Part shown: positions 1 through 5,027 of the stretch, in pieces
How positions within the stretch are numbered: the first letter of the stretch is position 1
Layout: every line of letters starts with the position of its first letter
Assembly (NCBI GenBank): GCA_041595355.1
Contig: JBFHKO010000095.1
Span: forward strand, 1-9,067
Source of the DNA: JBFHKO01 sp041595355
Lineage (GTDB): Bacteria; Pseudomonadota; Gammaproteobacteria; Enterobacterales; Aeromonadaceae
DNA: 9,067 nt
Reading direction: 5' to 3'
The notes under the pieces: generated by a model
What the model was told of the DNA's origin: nothing
Databases searched by the model: none
Seen by the model: only the letters and a program-made list of their open reading frames with translations
Program-made: the position numbers and the translations under genes

Positions 1-36
1 GACCACGCAAGGCAAAATACGTCTAATAGCCGCCAC

Positions 37-112
37 GCCCAGATAGCTCAGTCGGTAGAGCAGGGGATTGAAAATCCCCGTGTCGGCGGTTCGATTCCGT
101 CTCTGGGCACCA
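37..112 (+). tRNA. tRNA-Phe (GAA)
   Basis: This 76-nt class I tRNA has its 3' CCA encoded. The acceptor arms GCCCAGA (37-43) and TCTGGGC (102-108) pair perfectly. The anticodon stem GGGGA/TCCCC encloses the loop TTGAAAA, placing the anticodon GAA at 70-72. The T arm carries GGTTCGATTCC. The discriminator base is A109. A strong intrinsic terminator follows 4 nt later. No promoter is visible in the 36 nt upstream, so it is probably transcribed from outside the window, perhaps as the last gene of a tRNA operon. Confidence 0.98.
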
Positions 113-116
113 AATT

Positions 117-150
117 CGAGGCCTCAGCCATGCTGAGGCCTCGTTCGTTT
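117..150 (+). terminator. Intrinsic terminator of tRNA-Phe
   Basis: An 11-12 bp perfect GC-rich stem (117-128 with 132-143) with a very short loop is followed by the T-rich run TTCGTTT. It lies 4 nt past the tRNA CCA end and closes that transcript. Confidence 0.85.
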
Positions 151-257
151 GTGCGCCCGCCCAGTCTCCCGCAACAGGCGCAGCCACGCCCCGCCGACTT
201 TCTGCCGGAAACGTCTGACACCGCACAGTCTGCGCCGCCCCCTTGCCGGCTATTGCT

Positions 258-286
258 TTGACAACGCATTGACCATCTTGCACAAT
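258..286 (+). promoter_or_regulatory. Sigma70-type promoter of the Hfq-like gene
   Basis: A perfect -35 box TTGACA (258-263) is followed by a 17-bp spacer and the -10 box CACAAT (281-286, 4 of 6 consensus bases). The predicted start near 293 gives a 5' leader of about 27 nt before the ATG at 320. It is the only good promoter between the tRNA-Phe terminator and the gene, so the gene appears to be monocistronic. Confidence 0.65.
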
Positions 287-319
287 CTACGCTCAGACAA
301 GGTAGCTGGGATCATCGCG

Positions 320-715
320 ATGAGCGCGGAAACAGAGAATTATACAAGCCTGGAGCAGGCCTTTTCCCTCGGCAATGGCCAGGACGGGGCCCTCAACTGG
401 CTGCGAAAAAACCATACCCAGGTCGCCATCTTTCTGGTGAGCGGCATCAAGCTGGAAGGCAGCATCAGCGGCTTCGATCAGTACAGCCTGCTGCTGACCG
501 ATGCCCACGGCAACCAACAGATGATCTACAAGGCCAAGATCTCCACCATATCGCCACTGCTGCCCCGCGGCATGGGCGGCTTCCAGCGCCCGCGCCGCCC
601 GCGCCCGGCCGGCAATGAGGGCTACCGCTCCCATCACGACGGAGCCCGCCACGGCGGTGAAGGTTACCGCGGCGGTCCGGATGGCCAGCACAAGCCCCAG
701 GACGACGACGCCTGA
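320..715 (+). CDS. Divergent Hfq-family RNA-binding protein
   Basis: This 131-aa protein has a recognisable Hfq/Sm core at about residues 21-79. The Sm1 segment (35-55) contains FLVSGIKLEGSISGFDQY, close to YLVNGIKLQGQIESFDQF of E. coli Hfq. The Sm2 segment (68-79) reads MIYKAKISTISP where Hfq has MVYKHAISTVVP. The Gln-Asp before helix 1 (Q21, D22), the FDQ (52-54) and YK (70-71) are kept. Hfq His57 is replaced by Ala72, and two extra residues sit in the beta3-beta4 loop (60-67). A low-complexity tail (83-131) is rich in Gly, Arg and His, repeats EGYR twice and ends in DDDA. By analogy it would form a ring and bind RNA in the cytoplasm. Canonical hfq normally sits with miaA and hflX, which are absent here, so this is probably a paralogue. 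The start at 320 follows a weak GGGA; the 57 codons upstream lie across the promoter and are unlikely to be coding. Confidence 0.82.
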   Translation: MSAETENYTSLEQAFSLGNGQDGALNWLRKNHTQVAIFLVSGIKLEGSISGFDQYSLLLTDAHGNQQMIYKAKISTISPLLPRGMGGFQRPRRPRPAGNEGYRSHHDGARHGGEGYRGGPDGQHKPQDDDA

Positions 716-750
716 GGCGTCCGGAATGCCCAACCGGCCGTTAAACAAAC

Positions 751-780
751 AGAGCGCTCCCCAGGGGGCGCTCTTGTTTT
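751..780. terminator. Bidirectional intrinsic terminator
   Basis: A stem of about 10 bp (751-760 with 765-774, one G-T pair) has a 4-nt loop. It is followed by TTGTTTT on the + strand and, on the - strand, by a T-rich run from the AAACAAAC at 743-750. It serves the Hfq-like gene from the left and the HAD hydrolase gene, which ends at 799, from the right. Confidence 0.8.
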
Positions 781-798
781 GGTTTATGGCCAGCCACC

Positions 799-1386
799 TC
801 AGTCGCTGAACTGCGGCACCCCTGCCACCACCATGACGCACGCCATGCCAGCCGCCAGCGCAGCCTGACGGCCAATCTCGGTATCCTCGAACACCAGGCA
901 GCGGGCCGGCTCCACGCCCAGCTGCCGGGCCGCCAGCAGGAAGGTATGCGGATTGGGCTTGTGCTGCTCGACATCATCGGCGGTCACCACGGCGCTCATG
1001 TAGCGCGCCAGATCGGTATGTTGCAGCACCGCCTCGGCGGTAACCCGGGCCGAGCCGGTGCCGATGGCCATGGGCAGCCGCCCCTGCCAGCGCTCGAGCA
1101 ACTGCACCATGGCCGGAAAGGGCTGCGCCCGGGTCAGGATCTGCACATAGTGCTGTGCCTTGACCTCGGCGACCCGCGCCGCATCCAGCCGGATGCCCTG
1201 CTGCTCGGCCACCAGGGCGGCTATCTTGCGGCTGGGGACCCCGCCCAGGCGGTGAAACCAGTCGGCGTCGAAGTGAAAGCCGAACGCCCTGGCCGCCACG
1301 CTCCAGGCTTGCAGGTGTAACGGCATCGAGTCCACCAGGGTGCCGACCAGATCGAAGATCAGCGCCTGGTACTGTTCCAGTGACAT
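799..1386 (-). CDS. HAD-superfamily hydrolase (YqaB/beta-PGM-like), altered motif I
   Basis: This 195-aa cytoplasmic HAD subfamily IA protein is closest by eye to E. coli YqaB, a small sugar-phosphate phosphatase. Motif I is FDLVGTLVDS with nucleophile D12. Motif II is GTGS with T110. Motif III is HKPNP with K143. Motif IV is FEDTEIG with E167 and D168. Residues 15-85 form a helical cap. The oddity is V14: HAD phosphatases and beta-phosphoglucomutases normally have Asp here as general acid/base. The codon is GTC against GAC for Asp, a one-base difference. The protein is otherwise intact and of normal length. The ATG at 1386 follows GGAG with about 6 nt spacing. It lies downstream of dapA on the same strand, but a dapA terminator separates them, so it may depend on read-through. 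The substrate is unknown. Confidence 0.88.
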   Translation of the reverse strand: MSLEQYQALIFDLVGTLVDSMPLHLQAWSVAARAFGFHFDADWFHRLGGVPSRKIAALVAEQQGIRLDAARVAEVKAQHYVQILTRAQPFPAMVQLLERWQGRLPMAIGTGSARVTAEAVLQHTDLARYMSAVVTADDVEQHKPNPHTFLLAARQLGVEPARCLVFEDTEIGRQAALAAGMACVMVVAGVPQFSD

Positions 1387-1440
1387 GAGTTCTCCCTTTC
1401 ATGTTCGGGTTGCCATGGCCAGGTGCAGTGCGCCGGCCAT

Positions 1441-1471
1441 AAAAACGTACCCCGGCACAGGGCCGGGGTAC
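1441..1471 (-). terminator. Intrinsic terminator of dapA
   Basis: A perfect 10-bp stem (GTACCCCGGC at 1447-1456 with 1462-1471) has a 5-nt loop. It is followed on the - strand by GTTTTTA. It begins 9 nt past the dapA stop codon. Confidence 0.85.
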
Positions 1472-1480
1472 GGGGCGGGT

Positions 1481-2353
1481 TCAGATAAGCTCCAGCTGCT
1501 CCATGGCGGCCCGGATGCGCTGACGCGTCGCCTCGGCAAGGGGCACCACGGGCAGGCGGCACTCCTCGCTGCACAGTCCCAGCAGCGAGGCCGCATACTT
1601 GGCCCCTGCCGGGCTGGGTTCGGCGAACATGGCCTGGTGCAGGGGGATGAGGCGATCCTGCAGATCGCGCGCCGCCGCCCAGTGACCGGCCAGGGTCAGG
1701 TTCTGTACCTCGGCGACCAGCTTGGGCGCCACGTTGGCGGTCACCGAGATGCAGCCTGTGCCGCCGCTGACGTTATAGGCCACGGCAGTGGCATCTTCGC
1801 CGGAGAGCCAGACGAAAGGCTTCTTGATCAGCTGGCGCTCGGCCCAGGGGCGGGAGAGATCGCCGGTGGCATCCTTGACGCCGATGATGCGTGGCAATTC
1901 CGCGATGCGCGCCAGGGTCTGGGGCTGGATATCCACCACGGCCCGGGGCGGAATGTTGTAGACGACGATGGGCAGCTCGGTGCGGTCATGCAGCAGCTTG
2001 AAATGCTGATAGAGCCCCTCCTGGTTGGGACGGTTGTAGTAACCGGCGACATGCAGGGTGGCATCGGCACCGGCCTTTTGCGCCTCCAGACTGTACTCGA
2101 TGGCTTCCAGAGGATTGTTGGAGCCGGCGCCGGCAATCACCGGCACCCGTCCGGCGGCCTGCTCGGCCACGATGCGGATCACCCGGCAATGCTCGTCATG
2201 GTTGAGGGTGGGGCTCTCTCCCGTGGTACCGACCGGCACTATGCCGTGGGTGCCCTGTTCAATGTGCCAGTCCACCATGCGCCGCAACGCCGCTTCATCC
2301 AGTTGCCCATCGGCAAACGGGGTGATCAGGGCAACAATAGAACCTTGGATCAT
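1481..2353 (-). CDS. dapA: 4-hydroxy-tetrahydrodipicolinate synthase
   Basis: DapA condenses pyruvate with L-aspartate-4-semialdehyde, the committed step to diaminopimelate and lysine. The 290-aa length matches the family (E. coli 292). The chain begins MIQGSIVALITPF and follows the TIM-barrel pattern. Visible active-site residues are GTTGE (T43, T44), Y106 in GYYNRP, Y132 in YNIPPR with R137, and the Schiff-base lysine K160 in IGVKDATGD. The ATG at 2353 follows an ideal AAGGAG at 5 nt. Several stretches (GAGSNN, IPPRAVVDI, GVKDATGDL, GEDATAV) read more like alphaproteobacterial DapA than the E. coli type. The usual TP before YYN is AG here. It is divergent from rsmC and has a long structured leader. 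Whether it is the only dapA in the genome cannot be seen. Confidence 0.95.
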   Translation of the reverse strand: MIQGSIVALITPFADGQLDEAALRRMVDWHIEQGTHGIVPVGTTGESPTLNHDEHCRVIRIVAEQAAGRVPVIAGAGSNNPLEAIEYSLEAQKAGADATLHVAGYYNRPNQEGLYQHFKLLHDRTELPIVVYNIPPRAVVDIQPQTLARIAELPRIIGVKDATGDLSRPWAERQLIKKPFVWLSGEDATAVAYNVSGGTGCISVTANVAPKLVAEVQNLTLAGHWAAARDLQDRLIPLHQAMFAEPSPAGAKYAASLLGLCSEECRLPVVPLAEATRQRIRAAMEQLELI

Positions 2354-2387
2354 ACAAACTCCTTCTCGCTAACACGGGATCTTAAAC

Positions 2388-2420
2388 AAAAAACCCCGGC
2401 CACGTTCAGCGCAACCAGGG
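2388..2420 (-). terminator. Terminator-like hairpin in the dapA leader
   Basis: Reading the - strand, CCCTGG (2420-2415) pairs with CCGGGG (2399-2394), including one G-U pair, across a 15-nt loop. TTTTTTG follows. It ends 34 nt upstream of the dapA ATG, just before its ribosome binding site, where an attenuator would act. The long loop makes the prediction moderate. Confidence 0.5.
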
Positions 2421-2448
2421 TATTTGAATCTCAGTGTCGAATGACCGG

Positions 2449-2520
2449 TTACGCGAATACGAAAAAAGCCTTAACTTTCAAAGGCTTATATTGTTTTCGT
2501 TTCAGGGCGGGCGCTGTCAT
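2449..2520 (-). CDS. Possible 23-aa lysine-rich leader peptide of dapA
   Basis: This short - strand reading frame begins ATG at 2520 and ends TAA at 2449. It encodes 23 residues, five of them Lys (positions 7, 9, 12, 15, 17), in the order Lys-Arg-Lys-Gln-Tyr-Lys and then Pro-Leu-Lys-Val-Lys. A terminator-like hairpin lies inside its second half, and dapA, a lysine-pathway gene, follows 95 nt downstream. That resembles the layout of amino-acid leader-peptide attenuators. Against this, no Shine-Dalgarno sequence precedes the ATG, and the A/T-rich hairpin arms alone produce Lys and Phe codons. Treat it as a hypothesis. Confidence 0.25.
   Translation of the reverse strand: MTAPALKRKQYKPLKVKAFFVFA
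2461..2487 (-). terminator. Intrinsic terminator or attenuator upstream of dapA
   Basis: On the - strand, AAGCCTT (2487-2481) pairs with AAGGCTT (2472-2466) across an 8-nt loop, and the stem runs into TTTTTTC. It sits about 108 nt upstream of dapA and reads toward it, with no annotated gene before it. It must therefore end either a leader transcript (attenuation) or a small RNA of about 90 nt starting near 2548. The 7-bp stem is rather weak. Confidence 0.5.
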
Positions 2521-2541
2521 CGGATGTGAATAGATAAATGT

Positions 2542-2592
2542 GCAATGATTGCGCATATTTCGGCATTGCCATGCAAATGTCAAGCTCGAGCT
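2542..2592. promoter_or_regulatory. Cluster of short dyads in the dapA-rsmC divergent region
   Basis: Three perfect palindromic elements are spaced over about 50 bp: GCAATGATTGC (2542-2552), GGCATTGCC (2562-2570) and AGCTCGAGCT (2583-2592). The first covers the predicted - strand start. The second lies in the - strand promoter spacer. The third lies in the rsmC promoter spacer. They could be operator half-sites, but no named regulator is recognised. Confidence 0.3.
2555..2583 (-). promoter_or_regulatory. Candidate promoter of the dapA leader
   Basis: On the - strand a perfect -35 TTGACA (2583-2578) is followed by 17 bp and AAATAT (2560-2555). The latter is a weak -10 with 3 of 6 consensus bases. 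The predicted start near 2548 would give dapA a leader of about 195 nt containing both hairpins. The -35 overlaps the rsmC -35 on the other strand, so the two promoters may compete. Confidence 0.4.
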
Positions 2593-2605
2593 ACTGGGGT
2601 ATACT
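2577..2605 (+). promoter_or_regulatory. Promoter of rsmC
   Basis: The -35 ATGTCA (2577-2582, 4 of 6) is followed by a 17-bp spacer and the -10 TATACT (2600-2605, 5 of 6). The predicted start near 2612 gives a 36-nt leader. In that leader GGGG (2619-2622) could pair with CCCC at 2613-2616 or at 2626-2629. Confidence 0.65.
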
Positions 2606-2647
2606 CCGCCCTCCCCGAGGGGCCGCCCCGACAATAAGGAAATGGTG

Positions 2648-3676
2648 ATGAGCGAGAGTATCAGTCCGGTCAGTCAGCTGCTGGCGCGCAGCGAGGCCCT
2701 GTTTGCCGGCAAGCGGTTGTTAATCTGCGGCGCCATGGAGGACAACTACCCGCTGCAGCTGGCCCGGCTGGCGGACGACGCCTGCATCTTTACCAGCGAC
2801 TACAGCCGCTACCGCCAGCTGCAGCCCCAGGCCGGCCCGCTGCCACTCCACTTCGGTCACCAGCTCGCCACCGAACAGCGTTTCGATGCCCTGCTGCTGC
2901 TGCTGCCCAAGGCCAAGGCGGAGGCGCAATTCCTGCTGGCCAGCCTGACGCCCTTTCTCGACCCCGGTGCCGAGCTGTTTCTGGCCGGCGACAACCGCGG
3001 CGGCATCAATGGCGCCGCCAAGCTGCTGGCCCCCTATGCGGCCCGGAGCCACAAGCTCGACTCGGCGCGCCGCTGCTCCCTCTACCATGCCCGCCTCGAC
3101 CAGCCGGTCGCCCCCTTCGTGCTGGAGCAGTGGGTGACTTGCTACCCGCTGACGCTGCCGGGCATCCAGCTGGAGATCCAGGCGCTGCCGGGGGTGTTCA
3201 GCGCCGGCGAACTCGATGAGGGCACGCGCCTGCTGCTCGAACAACTGCCACCGCTGGCCGGCCGGGTGCTGGATCTCGGCTGTGGTGCCGGCGTCATCGG
3301 CGCCGTGCTGAAGCTGCGCCAGCCCGAGTTGCAGCTGGAGCTGTGCGACATCAATGCCCTGGCCCTGGAGTCGGCGCGCCGCACCCTGCACCACAATGGC
3401 CTGACGGCGCGGGTGTTTGCCTCGGATATCTACTCCGATGTCACTCCCGGCCTGGCGCACATCGTCACCAACCCGCCCTTCCACGCCGGCCTCAAGACCC
3501 TCTACGCGCCCACCGAGCAGCTGATGCTGCAGGCGCCCCGCTACCTGGCCGCCCGGGGACAGCTGTGGCTGGTTGCCAACGCCTTCCTGAAATACGAGCC
3601 TTTTTTGGCCCGCGCTTTCGGCCAGTCGCGACGGGCCGCACAAAACAACAAATTTATCCTGTATGCCGCCACTTAA
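2648..3676 (+). CDS. rsmC: 16S rRNA (guanine(1207)-N(2))-methyltransferase RsmC
   Basis: RsmC methylates N2 of G1207 in 16S rRNA of the 30S subunit, using S-adenosylmethionine. The 342-aa length fits (E. coli 343). The N-terminal half is the degenerate methyltransferase-like domain found in RsmC. The catalytic C-terminal Rossmann fold begins near residue 200. The SAM-binding motif VLDLGCGAG is at 207-215. The catalytic NPPF is at 275-278, followed by HAGLKT, as is usual for rRNA guanine-N2 methyltransferases. Three in-frame starts (ATG 2642, GTG 2645, ATG 2648) sit close together. The AAGGA at 2636-2640 is best spaced (7 nt) for the ATG at 2648, giving MSESIS. It has its own promoter, diverges from dapA and ends at a strong terminator. 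Confidence 0.95.
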   Translation: MSESISPVSQLLARSEALFAGKRLLICGAMEDNYPLQLARLADDACIFTSDYSRYRQLQPQAGPLPLHFGHQLATEQRFDALLLLLPKAKAEAQFLLASLTPFLDPGAELFLAGDNRGGINGAAKLLAPYAARSHKLDSARRCSLYHARLDQPVAPFVLEQWVTCYPLTLPGIQLEIQALPGVFSAGELDEGTRLLLEQLPPLAGRVLDLGCGAGVIGAVLKLRQPELQLELCDINALALESARRTLHHNGLTARVFASDIYSDVTPGLAHIVTNPPFHAGLKTLYAPTEQLMLQAPRYLAARGQLWLVANAFLKYEPFLARAFGQSRRAAQNNKFILYAAT

Positions 3677-3691
3677 ATTGCAAAAGCGCTC

Positions 3692-3721
3692 TTAACAAGG
3701 AAAAGCGGGATCTGTTAGATT
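3692..3721 (+). promoter_or_regulatory. Candidate promoter upstream of glgC
   Basis: TTAACA (3692-3697, 5 of 6) is followed, 18 bp later, by TAGATT (3716-3721, 4 of 6). The implied start near 3728 coincides with the foot of the hairpin at 3727-3757, so the transcript would begin in a terminator-like structure. A second possible -10, TATAAC (3789-3794), would start the transcript inside the ribosome binding site and is less likely. Confidence 0.35.
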
Positions 3722-3803
3722 CAGATGATGACCGCAGTGAAGCTCACTGCGGTCATCTTTTGTTTTCAAAGTGAAAACGATTTCTAACTATAACGACAAG
3801 GAG
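3695..3803 (+). promoter_or_regulatory. Two ACAAGGA boxes, probable CsrA/RsmA sites in the glgC leader
   Basis: ACAAGGA occurs exactly at 3695-3701 and again at 3796-3802, 101 nt apart. The second overlaps the AAGGAG ribosome binding site (3798-3803) of glgC. ACARGGAUG is the established core of CsrA sites. In E. coli CsrA represses glgC by binding at its Shine-Dalgarno region, so the same control is likely here. The upstream box is only relevant if transcription starts before it. Confidence 0.5.
3727..3766 (+). terminator. Strong hairpin terminator between rsmC and glgC
   Basis: A perfect 14-bp stem (3727-3740 with 3744-3757) with a 3-nt loop is followed by TTTTGTTTT. It ends the rsmC transcript 50 nt past the stop codon. 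It lies only 44 nt before the glgC start, so it may also act as an attenuator on glgC. Confidence 0.9.
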
Positions 3804-3809
3804 CTAACG

Positions 3810-5024
3810 ATGGCTGGTGTTTTGGCAATGATTCTGGCTGGCGGTGAAGGTACCCGTCTGCAACCTCTTACCGTGAGCCGCAGCAAACCTTCGGTCCCCT
3901 TCGGCGGCAGCTACCGCCTGATTGATTTCGTACTCAACAACTTCGTCAACTCCGATCTGCTGCGCATCTACGTGCTCACCCAGTTCAAATCCCAGTCCCT
4001 GTACCTGCACATGAAAAAGGGCTGGAACCTGACCGGCATCACCGGCCGCTTCATCGATCCCATTCCGGCACAGATGCGCATGGGCAAGCGCTGGTACGAT
4101 GGCACCGCGGATGCCATCTATCAGAACATCGGCTTCATCGAAATGAACAAGCCGGATCAGGTCGCCATCTTCGGCAGTGATCACATCTACAAGATGGATG
4201 TCAGCCAGATGCTGGAGTTCCACAAGCAGAAGAAGGCCGTACTGACGGTGGCCGCCATCCGCGTGCCGCTCAAGGAAGCCTCCGCCTTCGGCGTCATCGA
4301 GGTGGATACCGAAGGGCGCATGATTGGCTTCAGCGAGAAGCCGGCCCATCCCAAGCCCATCCCCGGCGATCCCGAGCATGCCCTGGCTTCCATGGGCAAC
4401 TACATCTTCGAAGCCCAGACCCTGATGCACGAGCTGTCTGCCGATGGCGAAAATGACGAATCCAGCCACGATTTCGGCCGCGACATCATCCCGAGCCTCT
4501 ATCCGCGCGAACCCGTCTACGTCTACGACTTCAGCGCCAACAACATCGAAGGCGAAAAAGGCTTCTACTGGCGTGACGTGGGGACCATCGACGCCTACTG
4601 GCAGTCCCACATGGACCTGGTCAGCGACAACCCGCCCTTCTCGCTCTACAACCGCAACTGGCCGCTGCACACCTACTATCCGCCCCTGCCGCCGGCGACC
4701 TTCATCGATACCGACGCGCACGCGACCAACGTCTCCCACTCGCTGATCTCCGCCGGCTGTTATGTCCAGGGCAGCAAGATCAACCGCAGCGTACTGGGTT
4801 TCCGCTGCAATGTGGCCAACGGCTCCGAGGTGAGCGAGTCCGTATTCCTCGGCGACGTGAAGATTGGCGAGGGCTGCGTCATTCGTCGCGCCATCATCGA
4901 CAAGCATGTAGAAATTGCACCCGGCACCGTAATCGGTGAAAATATCGCCCACGACAGAGAGCGTTTCACCGTTTCCGAGAGTGGTATCGTGGTGATACCC
5001 AAAGGTGCCAGGGTTGGTTTCTAA
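3810..5024 (+). CDS. glgC: Glucose-1-phosphate adenylyltransferase (ADP-glucose pyrophosphorylase)
   Basis: GlgC makes ADP-glucose and pyrophosphate from ATP and glucose-1-phosphate, the committed and normally allosteric step of glycogen synthesis. The 404-aa protein begins with the nucleotidyltransferase signature AGGEGTRLQPLT (10-21) and KPSVPFGG (26-33). Further landmarks are GTADAIYQN, GSDH (122-125), EKP with glucose-1-phosphate-binding K177, and YWRDVGT (253-259). A left-handed beta-helix domain fills the last ~120 residues and ends HDRERFTVSESG. It lacks the longer N-terminal extension of E. coli GlgC (431 aa). GGEGTRL and the C-terminus resemble the Vibrio GlgC2/actinobacterial type more than the enterobacterial one. 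The ATG at 3810 follows AAGGAG at 6 nt; an upstream GTG at 3771 has no ribosome binding site. It forms an operon with glgA, 3 nt downstream. Confidence 0.96.
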   Translation: MAGVLAMILAGGEGTRLQPLTVSRSKPSVPFGGSYRLIDFVLNNFVNSDLLRIYVLTQFKSQSLYLHMKKGWNLTGITGRFIDPIPAQMRMGKRWYDGTADAIYQNIGFIEMNKPDQVAIFGSDHIYKMDVSQMLEFHKQKKAVLTVAAIRVPLKEASAFGVIEVDTEGRMIGFSEKPAHPKPIPGDPEHALASMGNYIFEAQTLMHELSADGENDESSHDFGRDIIPSLYPREPVYVYDFSANNIEGEKGFYWRDVGTIDAYWQSHMDLVSDNPPFSLYNRNWPLHTYYPPLPPATFIDTDAHATNVSHSLISAGCYVQGSKINRSVLGFRCNVANGSEVSESVFLGDVKIGEGCVIRRAIIDKHVEIAPGTVIGENIAHDRERFTVSESGIVVIPKGARVGF

Positions 5025-5027
5025 TAC

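Noticed and set aside
23..283. Reading frames antisense to tRNA-Phe (- strand, 86 and 73 aa)
   Set aside because: They are made of the reverse complement of the tRNA (ESNRRHGDFQSP and GIEPPTRGFS type peptides), a well-known spurious prediction over tRNA-Phe genes.
149..319. N-terminal extension of the Hfq-like protein to 149
   Set aside because: The extra 57 codons cross the tRNA-Phe terminator tail and the promoter at 258-286 and show no Hfq similarity.
2354..2548. Lysine riboswitch in the dapA leader
   Set aside because: The leader is about the right length, but I could not find the conserved lysine-aptamer core or its multi-helix junction by eye. A covariance-model scan with the Rfam lysine riboswitch would settle it.
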